Origin: Tetraselmis striata
Taxonomy: Eukaryota; Chlorophyta; Chlorodendrophyceae; Chlorodendrales; Chlorodendraceae
Length of the DNA stretch: 64,000 nt
Reading direction: 5' to 3'
Assembly (NCBI GenBank): GCA_006384855.1
Contig: VCJN01000091.1
Span: forward strand, 1 to 64,000
Part shown: piece after piece, positions 8,723 to 20,048 of the stretch
Numbering within the stretch: position 1 is the stretch's first letter
How the letters are laid out: every line of letters starts with the position of its first letter
Translations under genes and position numbers: made by a program
Notes under the pieces: generated by a model
Seen by the model: the letters and a program-made list of their open reading frames with translations, nothing else
What the model was told of the DNA's origin: nothing
Databases searched by the model: none

Positions 8723-10980
8723 ACGTTCAGCACCAACCCCAAAGCCTGAAAATACAATCGGTGACGCAGTGACACCGTTGTCGTAGGGCAGCTTGAAGTC
8801 CGGGTCCCTCTCGCAAGACGCTACTTGCGCGCAGGTATGCTAACTTGCGCCTCATGGCACCACCATCGTGCGTTGCAGTGGGAGACTTAACAACAGCCTC
8901 GAAACCAGTGCCACAGTCTCAGCCAGTCGAGACTCGTAGACAAACACAGCTAGGTGTGCAATGGTGGTGCAGATACGAGAGGCTGAAATGTTTTCAGCAT
9001 ACAATAATTGTTACAAGTTGCCACCACCCACTTGTACAATTATTCTAGCTATCGTCGGCACTGGTCGTCATGGCAAGAATTTCGTCGTCATAAGAATTTC
9101 AAAAATACTTTAGTATGGCAACAACCGGTGATATGGCAGCCGGTGGGAACTAACACCGTCTATATGCAAAAGATGAACGACAATCATCTAGGGGTCGTTC
9201 GTGAACGGCGCATAAGGCCGTCCATCGAAACCTCTCGGACTATCAACAAAGTAACAAAACGCAGTCGCAGTGTTGGATATGGTTTCACCAGGTATATTCT
9301 CTTTTTCGATATTTTTCCGAGTTCTAATTGAGACAAAATCAGACGAAGGGAAGGCCAACGACGATACACCATGTTGAGAACGACGCGGTCACAAGTCGAC
9401 AGGGAAGGTAGGTGTGGAACGCGCGAAGGGGGTGTCATACATGTATGTATCGGTGAGAAAAAGTCGACGAAGTGTCGAGGTCCATAGGTGTTGTCGAGTT
9501 CTATCGGAATTGCCGACTCGACTCGGCGCAAGGTCGTTCGGGACTTGGCCCAGAGGTAATATGTGAGCTACGGGGTCTGAACAACAGTCCAAGTCCGCAA
9601 AATTGCCGAATACAACAATGCACAGTCGTGTGAGGCTAACATTAAATGTGCAAGGTGGTGCCAACAGTACGGGGTTATGAAGTTATAGTGGCAGGCAGAT
9701 TAGGGATGTTCTGTGTCAATAAGAAAAATCTAATGGGTTTCTGGCCGTTGGGGCCGTACTCGCGAGCTCCACATGTATGACGGCATCGCGCGAAAAGAAA
9801 GAACCCCGAGTACGACGTTGAGGGTAGAAGCACCAAATGTAGCGGGATATTGGTTGAGAATAGGGTCCCGCTACGGTTGAGTGTGAGTTGACAGAGAATC
9901 GGTTGGTTGATGAGCTGTCAAGAATGAATTACAAGTGGTGTGATGCGAAGATGACTATTATTGAATACCGAGCGGCGGACCGCCGCACACGGCGCACCCA
10001 TGTTGTACATTTTCCGACAATAGCGCAACTTCACCGATACCCGGGTCCAAATATAGTTCTTTACGGGATGACATTGCCTTACTAATCTCATATTGCGGTG
10101 TAAACCGCCAACGGGTGCCGGTACGACTACCGACATGCCCGCTATTAACGGATGTCCGGGCGCCCGTGCGTCGGCGGCGGCGGCGGCGGCGGCAACGAGT
10201 GTTGCTCATCGCGCTACCGCCCCCCCGCGCCGCGCATGGCCCACCATCACTTCCCATTTGTCAACCAATTTGCTCCCACGCACGCGGAGTTGTCTCAATG
10301 GGGAACGGAACAAAGCCGTCCTCTAGGAGCAAGAAGCGCCACTGCAAGAAGGCGTTGGTCGCCGGCGGTCGCAAGACTGCCAAACCGCCACATGCGGCTG
10401 CAAATGTGGCGGAGGTGGCGGGCGGCGCGAGCGATGCCGCGGTTGTTGTTGGTTTCCGCTAGCTGCCGACGACGCAGGCGAGGCCGCCGAGCTCCAGCAG
10501 TCGTCGTCGAGGACTGCGGAGCCACAAGTTGCGGAGAGGTGAAGCGGTTGAAGGCGACTATGGATTCGTTATAGGCTGGGCTAGCTTGGGCGCATGAACA
10601 CACCATGCGCCACCGCGAAAGACTTTCGGAGCTAGGGACTCATTGCGGCAAGCTTATAATGAAGCTCGAGGCTGAGGACTCGAAGCGGAAAATATGTACA
10701 AGTAGTCCCATCAGCGGAGGGCAGAGCGGTTGCAAGCGCGGCCGTTGAGTGGTGTGGCCGAAGTCTAGCAGGCAGGTGGGGCTGACGAGGAGCAGGAGGT
10801 GGTGGAGGAGGAGGACACTCAAGCACAATAAGAAATAAACGATGGGGAGGAGGCGCAGGAGGCGTTTGCGGGTTTGTGTGCCTAGCTCGCATCCGTCGTC
10901 GAGGTTGCGGGAGTGGCACACGCTGCGGATGCGCGGAGCGAGCTGCTTGCTGAGGGGGATGGCGACTGGTTCGCCGATGA
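8723..10980. other. No recognisable gene
   Basis: Short ORFs occur on both strands but none shows a family motif, a consistent splice pattern or sustained protein-like composition. A GCG-repeat stretch lies at 10170-10195. Confidence 0.5.
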
Positions 10981-11192
10981 TAACCCTTCACCCCCCGGCG
11001 TCTGCGACAACGGACGAAGCCCCCCCCCCCCCCCCCCCCCCCCCCCCGGGAATTTGGTTGGATATGTCTGATGTATTTGAGAACGAGGATTGTGAGGATG
11101 CGGGAGAGAGAGGGTTTCACGAGCATGATGGGGGGGGGGGGGGGGGGGGGGCAATGAGGAGGAGGGGAATGAGGGACAACATGAGAACCCAT
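10981..11192. repeat. Poly(C) (about 11023-11047) and poly(G) (about 11131-11150) runs
   Basis: Two long homopolymer runs of opposite sense lie about 90 bp apart and could pair. The ORFs across them are Pro-rich or Gly-rich artefacts. Confidence 0.8.
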
Positions 11193-11512
11193 AGTGTTAT
11201 ATATTCTACACTGTTACACTCTGTATTGCTGGAGCCGACGAAAGAGTGCGAAGAACAAGCGACTGAGGCGTACGAGAACGAATACAAGCCAAGCGAAGTA
11301 CGAGTATGAGCACAGCGAGTGCGAGTACAAGCGAAGGCAAATACTATGACGAGGATGGCGAGGCGACAATACGAGCGACTACGAGGCGACCAGAAGTGCG
11401 GGACAGTATTACTCGCATCCGCAGGTTTAAGGGTTCCCTAAAACCCGTAGGGTGCGAGTAACTTGTACTTACGCTTGCGACCCAGCAGCAACGCGATTGT
11501 CGTGCGCGCTGG

Positions 11513-12174
11513 TGTTATATAATCTACCCTGTTGTACTACGTGTTGTAAAAATTACGAGTACCCGTAGGGTGCGAGTAACTTGTACTTACGCTTGCGTCC
11601 CAACAGCGACGCGATTGTCCTGCGCGCTGGTGTCACCTAGTGTTAGATAGAGCGCTCACTGCCTTAGTAGTATATTAGCAATAGGTACCAGAACATGCTT
11701 GAACCGGCTAGAACGTTGTAGCATGTGCGAGTAACTTCTCGAGCAGGGTGCATAATAGCGAATGAATATAACCACCGTGCTGCGGACAGATTAAGGTGCT
11801 AGGAACCCGTCTACACTTAGTTGTTTGTTACTAAAATAGCGACGGGCCGCGGTTTACTAACACACAACTTAGTACCGACATGTTCCTAGCCCCTTAATCT
11901 GTCCACAGCACAGTGGCAATATTCATTCGCTATTATGTACCCTGCTCGAGAAGTTACTTGCACATGCTACAACGTTCTAGCTGGTTCAAGTATGTTCCGG
12001 TACCTACTGCTAATACACTACTTAAGCAGTGACCGCTCTATCTAACACTAGGTGACACCAGCGCGCACGACAATCGCGTCGTTGCTGGGACGCAAGCGTA
12101 AGTACAAGTTACTCGCACCCTACGGGTACTCGTAATTTAACAATAGGTAGTACAACATGGTAGATTATATAACA
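11513..12174. repeat. Foldback palindrome with ~323-bp arms
   Basis: The left arm (11513-11836) and right arm (11852-12174) are reverse complements with scattered mismatches, around a ~15-bp GC-rich spacer. Shared landmarks run in mirrored order: TTATATAATCTACC, CGAGTACCCGTAGGGTGCGA, GATAGAGCG, TTCTCGAGCAGGGT, GGACAGATTAAGG and CTAGGAAC. The first ~75 bp of the internal block is also present in direct orientation at 11443-11515. A diverged end (GTGTTATATATTCTAC) lies at 11192. It may be a foldback/MITE-type element or a source of double-stranded RNA. I see no target duplication. Confidence 0.9.
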
Positions 12175-12244
12175 CAGAGACATAGCGTGCCGGAGAGCAT
12201 AATAAGGAGCAACATGAGCAGCACGCGCAACAAGTGCATGTGGT

Positions 12245-13653
12245 CTAAAAGTACATCCATTTGTAGGGCATAGCAAGAAAACAAATAGTGTGCATGGCAG
12301 CCCCACGCACACTCGCTGGCATGAGCGGCAACGTGGTGATTTCAGGAGGCATTTTACTACAATGTACGGATGCAACTGGGCCATGGACTACAAGTCTACG
12401 GCACTCCAAGCACGTGTCACGGCCGCACGTCCTCGGCGGCCGCTCCCAGCGCCTCGCCCATGTACTGCCGGGCCCCAGTGAACATACTCCAACATAGCAT
12501 GCACCGCACGCCTGCTCCCTAGATAGCACAGCATGATGAATAATAGCGCATGGGCGATCCACATATGTAACCACTTCCGTGTTGGTTGGTTCTGCCGCGT
12601 AATCCAAAATGGCACTACGGATCCGGTAGACCACATCTTCTCCATCCAAATACTTCATAAGGAGGTGTTTTGGAACTGCAGCACCGTCTTGATAGCATGC
12701 ACAATGGCATCAATATATACACACATCAAGAGGTGACATGTAGTAACAAGAAGTGACACACAACAAGTGACATGCGCGTGCGTCTATGCCGTCAACACAT
12801 CAACAAGCACACATCGGGGCCTATGTCGCCTCGTTTTTTACATATGCCACATAGCTGTTGCAAGGGGTAAATATCGGCAAGCTGAGGGGGGAATGTGCGT
12901 GACGGCACCAAGGGAGAGACCTCAATCATCATGGTCTCCACACACCGTGGTTTACCGCATGTGGTCGGGATGACCTATATGGTGAAGCCGATGGTGAGCT
13001 CATGGATGTAGCCATGCTCTGTCTTGTCGCCTTGACGCAAAAGCTTTACATGCACCGGAGGGGCCCCAAATGATATGGTCCCATGGGCGCTCAAGCGCAC
13101 GGGCAGAAGCCGGACCCAGCCATGCCTATGGACATAATCTCGGAGAGACGGTGGGAGTTAGGTGATAAGGTGTTGAAGCACCAACACCGGATGCTATTGC
13201 TGCTGTCCTTCATGTCCATCCATACCATTAACACTGGAGCCAGCCTAGCAGCGACGGCGGAAGAAGAGGTGGCTGCAACACGGTTGAGGAACTTGCTGAC
13301 GTAGGCTTCCCAACGGTCTCCGTGCCAACCCTCGCAGACAATGGTAGCATATGCTCTGGCATCATGCACAACAACTCTTTGCCAGCTTGAAACCGGAAGC
13401 ATGACAAATAATTGTCATTCCCGTGCAACACAAAACCTCGACAGCTCCCAATCACATATGCACATAAGAAATCGATAATACATATACACGCATTGCAGAT
13501 AAAACACGTGTCGCACCTGATGAGGGTGGCGAGCCTCGCTGCCGTTCGCTTGCAGCGACGACACGGCCCCTCGCCATCCCTGTCCAACGGCGTCGCGGGG
13601 GCCATGATACCGATGCACTGCATGCAATGGTTCCGCTTGCAGATTGAGGACAT
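12245..13653 (-). pseudogene. Cysteine-rich degraded ORFs, family unknown
   Basis: Three leftward pieces in different frames look protein-like. One at 13653-13400 has paired cysteines (CMQC, CRRC, CDTCFIC) resembling a zinc-binding region. A second at 13402-13091 contains CEGWHGDRWEAYVSKFLNR. A third at 12658-12245 contains KYLDGEDVVYRIRSAILDY. They could be parts of one decayed or intron-containing gene. No splice model is convincing and no family is recognised. Confidence 0.3.
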
Positions 13654-15120
13654 TCGTCAAGGTGGGGCGGATGGTCTCTACCTCCCCGGTTGTCCGGGTG
13701 GCAATGGAGCGTATTCCGGTGCGCTGGTCGGTTTGCGCGCGTCCCGTTGTGGGCGGGTTCCCAAAACTGCGACCTACCAGGACAGCTGCAAGAGCATGCC
13801 AAAACGATTATTCAGTGGCGTTCACGACAACCGAGCAGCGAGGAACCTACCGCGATCCTGGGATGAGGGTTTCTGTCATCAAGAACGAGAGCAACATAGC
13901 CACGGAAAAAACATAAGAAACAGAGTGCCCTATCTAGGTTTGGGTATTAGCTGCCTCTTACGAATGACGGAGCACTAACTTAACGGTGCGCCGTGCATCG
14001 TGCCCCGCTGCACCGCGTGCGAGAGACCGCGCGGGAGTGGGGATGAATAAAAAAGCGCCGACACCGAACATCCCATTGAAGCATAGACTGACATGGCCGA
14101 ATCCCAGTCAACACACCCTCTAGCCTTACATGTGAGGGGGGGGGGGGGCAGCGGTGGGAGCAGAGCGGCAGAGATAGGCCCCCGACCTATTGAGAGAGCA
14201 AATCCTGCGCGTTATGGTGAAAACTGGGATTAAGCGAATGGTAGTGCGCAAACCGCATCATATCGTTGCATGAGGACCATGGGAGCGACACGTACTGTCC
14301 CGTCGCACCGAACAAAAGTCTAACAAGCGGGGACATAGTGCCCTTAGATTATGTCTTATTAGCTGCGCGTAGGGCCCTCGTGCACGCTGTGGGAGGCGTC
14401 AAGATGCGTGCTCCGCTGCACATTGTGACGATATGGGTTCACCGGCAAGTGGGTGAAATGAGACGGAAAAAGCAAGCGCGCCGACAGACGGCCTCGCCCG
14501 GCCGGAGCCACAAGGGAGTGGTAACAACCCGAGAAGCAGTAATACACGGCGAGGGGTGTACTTATTTACGGTACAATGGTTGACCGGGTACATTGCGCCG
14601 TGTCGGGCAAGCAGTGGTGTTCAATGGAGCGGGATGGTGACGGTGGTTGAGGGGCGCATGCGAAGTGCGGGAGGCGTCGACCGTTCAGCAGCAATACATT
14701 TAATTGCTGCCGGGGCAGCAGTTGCTGCGCCACAAGAGCCCGGCGAATAAGTAACGGGTACTGGATCCTCGTAAATCTCGTAACTGTTGTCGAAATTTCT
14801 GTACTTGGGTGCGCCGTGCATCGTCAGCAATGTCCAGGATGTTCTATGTACTAGGTTCACCGGTACATGTTTACTATGCTTTACTAACTCAAGATATTAT
14901 TTATCATTCCCTTACTCACACCTCGGCACTGCTCGTAAAAGTAAAGTTCGCCCCGGGACATCGGCCGAAGCCGCCCCAGCACTTGACCTCTTGCGCCAAC
15001 TGCAGTCGTAGGTCTGGCATAGCCCGTGCGTAGACCATTGCATCATTCGAAACCGTAGACAACTGCATCAACTAACCGGGAAAACCCAGGACACGCCGGG
15101 ACCATATTGCCGTAAATATA
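13654..15120. other. No recognisable gene
   Basis: Mixed-composition DNA with a poly(G) run near 14137-14148. Short ORFs only. Confidence 0.5.
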
Positions 15121-15180
15121 TCGGCCAGGATTCGATACCGGGACCTCTCGCATGCGAGACGACTGCTCAACCGAGCGGAC
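15121..15180 (-). other. tRNA-like sequence, probably a SINE head or decayed tRNA
   Basis: Read on the minus strand it has a possible D arm (GCTC-GGTT-GAGC), a TCTCGCATGCGAGA stem where the anticodon arm should be, and a B-box-like GGTATCGAATCC followed by TGG. The anticodon loop is too short, the T stem has a mismatch and no acceptor stem closes. It is therefore not a working tRNA. A tRNA-derived SINE head is the best explanation. Confidence 0.4.
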
Positions 15181-15409
15181 AAGGGATGTACCTTGAGTAA
15201 GGATTTGCCGGTAGTGCGGCGGGTACAGGTCCTCGTATTCCGGATAGACGGCCTAGGCGAGCTGGAGCCAGCCAGCCTGCTATCCGCGCGTTGCCCCATT
15301 TTTCCGGGTCATCATTCGAATAAGTCGTGACGTACCCGGGTACTGAATCACTGCGCCTTTTTTACGAGATGAGACAGTACCGGTACCGGTACGAAGGCTG
15401 TGTTTTTGT

Positions 15410-15680
15410 TTTTTTTTCGCCCCCGGGACAGGACTGGCACCAGTGAAACCCTTGCAGCGTCTCTACGACGGCCGTTTAGGCAGCAATCCAGTTACGGAAA
15501 GCCCTGGGTAGGCGACGCTCCGTTACAGTCATCAAGCAAATTGCCGAAACAATCTGCAAGACTAATAAGGGGCCAGTGACGGAATTTCCAACACTGTTGG
15601 ATCACCGTCTAAAACACTGCCATCAAAATACCCGGCACTGACCACGAAAGGTCCGCCCTACCCGTTTGGGCGTCGGCCCA
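15410..15680 (+). repeat. ~270-bp dispersed repeat, copy 1
   Basis: It contains GGGACAGGACTGGCA, CGTCTCTACGACGGCCGTTT, GGCGACGCTCCGTTA, CCAACACTGTTGGA and TTTGGGCGTCGGCCCATT in this order. The same order occurs at 47977-48255, in part at 32228-32345, and in inverted form at 47577-47812. No ORF runs through it. CCAACACTGTTGG is itself palindromic. Confidence 0.88.
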
Positions 15681-16079
15681 TTCGAGTAATGCGAGTTGGG
15701 GCAAGCCCCAACCCGCGGAGCAAAGCATTTCGGGAGTGCGATACATGTGCAACGCTGTGTTGATTTTCTAATTCTGGGCGGGAACTGCCCTTTTTGTAAT
15801 TCACACCAGCAGCAACGAACGTACGAACATGCAGTGTCGACTAAGCTCTCACGGCCCGGCCAGTCTCGAGCTGCCGACCTACCTACTCGTAGTCACTATA
15901 GCTCTACCACTAAGCGCCCTAGTCAGCATATCAGTTCCCGGGTCAGATGGTCGGATCGACCAGGGAACTGCTCATACAAACGGGGATAAGTTCGTCCACG
16001 CACCGGCCTGCCATCGGATATTTTAAAATAGTAAAACACAAATTGAAAACGAATACCGATGTATATAAAGGCATTATTC

Positions 16080-16180
16080 ATTTATTCCCGTTGGCAATGT
16101 AGCGACTACAGGTACCGCGGTACCGGTACACGATGATCAGTGCCTACTGGTACTCCTGTCTTCTGGTACCTGTACGGTGC
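16080..16180. promoter_or_regulatory. GGTACC-rich block upstream of the alpha2delta-like gene
   Basis: Several GGTACC/CGGTACCG motifs cluster here (CTACAGGTACCGCGGTACCG, then TTCTGGTACCTGTAC), about 450-550 bp upstream of the ATG. Similar clusters lie upstream of the genes starting at 48792, 54324 and 59711. A promoter role is only inferred. Confidence 0.3.
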
Positions 16181-16632
16181 TGCTGGCCTGCTACTGACGG
16201 TGCGCTGAATTTTGGCGAGCGTCGCTTCGGGCGTTCAATCGGTGCTGAGCTTACTGCTGGTGTCGATAGCCGGTCTGCCGAGTTGCCACGCGACAATCTA
16301 TAGCCCCATTTTCGACTGTGGTGGCCCTGCCAACAAGTGCAGAAACGGGCATCGAGAGACCCACGTGCGCAGAATATAGTAACGGGCAGAGGCATGGCCG
16401 CAGTTCGTCGCGCGGCAACCACTTAGCTCCTGGTATGTTTAACTTCTGTCACATACGTGGCTGTAAATTTGTGCGCGGCGCAAATAAGTGTCACAGCACT
16501 GTGGATATTCCGCACTGTGCATATCCACGCATGCTAGCTACCTGGTAGATTGTGCCCTCGTGTCGACCCACTTTCCCCATATCAAGAGCGCACACCGACG
16601 GCGCAACAAGCCCACGCGCAGCAACAGCTGCG

Positions 16633-19600
16633 ATGCAACCAGCAGCACGCACCTGTCTGCTCCTACCACTGCTGCTGCTGCTCGCAACAGCGCTGGCGCC
16701 AGCTGCGCCTCAAGCTGATGATTGGAACGCCACCCGCTTCGAGGCCGGCTCCGGGGGAGAAGGTGAGCGCTCGACAGCCTCCTGGGATAGTCTGGTGGTC
16801 GGCTATAGCAGTGGGGGACGAAAGGCAGGGCCTGACCTGCTGTGTTTACACGTCGTCGGACTGCAGGGCTGGACGCCGCCGCGGTGCTGGATGACGCCTT
16901 CGCTACGAAAGAGAGTGCCGTCCTGCGAATGAAGGCGCTCATGGAGGCGGCGTGGGCTAACCGCAGCGCCGCCGAGACGGACTGTGTCGCGCCGTCGGCG
17001 TGCGCCAAGCGCCTGGAGGAGCCCGCCTGCGACGTGCAGTTTGGCAGCAGTGTCGGCTGCCAGTGTAAAGGGCGTGCGGTTGACGACGCCGGCTACGTCG
17101 TGAAGGCGTCGTCGCTGGTGGGCACCTCTGGGACTGACGTCAAGGCTGTGGTGTGCGCGGCGAACCAGTTTCGGGCCGAGCTCCCCGAGCTGTACTATGA
17201 CCTCGTGAAGACCGGCGACACTAAGTGGATATACTACGGCACCGCCTCCGGCGCGCTGCTCAACTTTCCCGGCTTCCTGTGGCCGCGCGACCGGGATGGC
17301 TGTGACGCCACCTACGACCCGCGCCGTCGGCCGTGGATGATGTCAGCGGCCACAGGTAACGCACAGGTCCCGCTACTACTGCTGTTGTGATGTACTGCTG
17401 TTCTGCTATTGATATGATGGCACCAGGCTAGGGATATTTAGCCCGTTTTCAATGCCAGGCCCGAAGAATATGGTGTTCATCTTAGACACCAGCGGCAGCA
17501 TGAGGCAGAACAATCGCCTGGGCCGGCTCAAGGAAGCCTTTCGCGCAGCGAGCGCCTCCCTCACCCACACCGACTACGTGGGCGTCATCGAGTTCAACAC
17601 AGGGGCAAAGAACTACCAGGGAATGACGACGCTCGCGAAGGCGCTGCCCGGGTTCCGAGAGCGCCTGGTGTCCTGGGTGGATGCCTTCCAGGACGGCGGC
17701 AATACCAACTTCCAGGCCGCCTTTGCGTGAGTGCGCCCACCATTCCCGCGATGCCCCGGCGAGAGTTGCGATGCGGAGCAACTGTAAGATTGTGCAGCTA
17801 TCAGTTGTATGGATGTGTGCCGATGTCTGTATTTGGGTGCATAGGCGGTCTTGAATATAATGATCCAGGTAATCTGCACATGGCATCATGCACAACTGAA
17901 TGTGAGTATGTTATAGATTGCACCCTGAAAACGCACGAGAAAGCATTAACTATTGTTCCGCGCATGGCTTGACGATTGAGCAACACCACTGTATTGACAA
18001 TGCATGGCCATTGTGCATTTGATCACCCATCGATGTGGCCCATGTCTGCGCAGAGCTGCATTCCAGCTTGTCGACTCCTCAAAAACCAAAGGCTATCATG
18101 CAGGTTGCCACACCGCGTACGTATTTGTCACGGACGGCAAGGCGGAAAGCCCGGTGGCTATGATCCAGGAGCGCCAGCGTAGTGTCCCTGACGAGCACTT
18201 CTTCATCATTAGCCTTGGCTCCGGCACCGACCAGCAGCAGCTGCAGCAGCTGGCGTGCAGCGTGCGAGGCATCTACCACAACGTCCCAGATGGCTCATCC
18301 GACGAGGCGGACGTTGTTCTGCTGCAGGTGGTGACCCAGTCGGCCAGCCTGCCTTGCTCTCTACCCATGCTGCAGCTGTCTAGACATGCAGCCTGCTCTG
18401 CCAAATGTGCAATAATCTGTTGGTGGAGGGATTATTTCCTGGCTTCAGGCTGGTTACGCCTACCCCATCCTCATGAGTATGTGCCATGCGACATGTCGTG
18501 TTCACCGCAGGCCATGACTTCTTTCTACCGCTACTTTGCGCTCCACAAGTCGCTCAGCAAGGTGGAGGGTGTTGTTTGGAGCGAGCCCTACACCAGCATC
18601 CCCGACATCTGGGGGACACTCTCCACCGCCGCCTCCCCGGTGTACGACAAGTCCCGGGAGCCATGGCACATGTTGGGCGTCGCCGCCGCAGACAGCACAA
18701 TGTGTGATCTATACCAGAAGGCAAAGGCGCTGGCACCAGAGCCGGTGTGGCCAGCGTCCACTGTCAAGGGTTGCCAGTGTATGGATTCCTTCAAGTACAA
18801 GGTGAGGCACTAGCAGCAGCGAAATGAACTTCTCATGTAGTCTAAGATCTATAGGGTCAACAGACTCTTCAGCAAGTGCTATAGCTAGGTAGAAGGTGAC
18901 GACACCCAATTATGTGCAATGATTATGCCACTATTGATACCCATGTACAATTTCATCTGGCGGTGTTCAACTTGGACTGCTACTTCTATTTTCATCTCTC
19001 CCTGTAGCTCTCTCTATGTTGTTGTGCCATATAAGCCGAGGGGCTTTGTCAACCCCCCAGCCCTTCTCTTTTCCCTCACTGTTTGATTGCTCCACACTCG
19101 TGCAGGGCAAGAGGTACTCTTCCTGCACTATGGACGATTGCTCCGTGCCGTGGTGTGCCACAGAGCATTGTGGCAGGTGTGACACCGCTAGCGTGAGTAC
19201 TGGTTGCTGGGATGAGTGCACCCCGGCCGGCGCGGAGGCTGTGGTGGAGGGCCGCCTGCTGGAGCAGGGCGCATCATGGTGTGAACCTCTCCGGTTGGAC
19301 GACTGTGCGCTGGAAGTGCTGCGGGGCGAGGATAACTGTGGCGGCGACATTGCGGCTTCCTGCAGCCTTGAGCAGATGGATGCCTACCGCTGGGCTATCT
19401 ATGGAGAGGTGTCTTCCTCTTCCAGGTAGTGGTGGTCACCTCTACGGCCTGCAACTCCTGAATGAATCGCAGTGCTACGTCATACTTGCACTGATATTCG
19501 ATTTGCCAAGTGTTGTGCCTCTAATCCGTGCAAACCCACCCCAATCCCACTGATACCTTTGCAGCAATGCCCAGTGGGCCAAGCCTGGCTTTGAGGACAG

Positions 19601-20048
19601 CTGGTCCGATTCCAGCCAGTGGGCCCGGGGGACAGTCTACGAGCAGGGCAATGAGGACGACTGCGATTGCAGCGCAGCCAGGAAGCCAAACTGCGTGTGC
19701 GCTGCTATCGAGGCAGCGCGCCTGGCTCGGGAGGCCAGCCAAGGCGACGGACCCCCTGTGTTGGGCATTATCATTGGCGTGGCGGTGGCCCTCATAGCGG
19801 CCCTCGTGGCTGTTTGCTTTTGGATAGCCTGCAGGAGATCGCGCCGTGGTGGCAAACACTCTTCCAGTGGCAGTGCCGAGCCTGCACAGCCCGCGCATGG
19901 GTCCGCAACCCTGCAGGGGTCTGCTCCGTCGGCGCCGCAGTGGCCGCCGGCCGGGCAGCAGGTTCAAATGCCCTCCTATCCCACAACCAGCAGCTCCGCG
20001 GGACAGCCTCACGGTGGCTCTGTGGTTATGGGCGTCCCGAAATACTAG
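16633..20048 (+). CDS. Calcium-channel alpha2delta-like protein (Cache-VWA-Cache, membrane-anchored), 751 aa
   Basis: Seven exons keep phase: 16633-16762, 16867-17355, 17459-17726, 18054-18327, 18511-18801, 19106-19425 and 19565-20048. A signal peptide (LLLPLLLLLATALAPA) opens the protein. A Cache-type segment follows (WIYYGTASGALLNFPG, then YDPRRRPW, up to about residue 205). A VWA domain has the metal-binding DTSGSM at 216-221. A second Cache region shows WSEPYTSIPDIWGT and SPVYDKSREPWHMLGVAAAD. A cysteine-rich stretch (about 485-650) comes next, then one membrane helix at about 656-679 (GIIIGVAVALIAALVAVCFW) and a ~70-residue Pro/Ser/Gln-rich cytosolic tail. This order matches animal alpha2delta subunits, which traffic and tune voltage-gated calcium channels. 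A true membrane helix and tail replace the usual GPI-type end, so a Cache/VWA sensor is also possible. Confidence 0.87.

Noticed and set aside
15121-15180. Functional tRNA-Ala gene
   Set aside because: The anticodon loop is too short, the acceptor stem is missing and the T stem has a mismatch.
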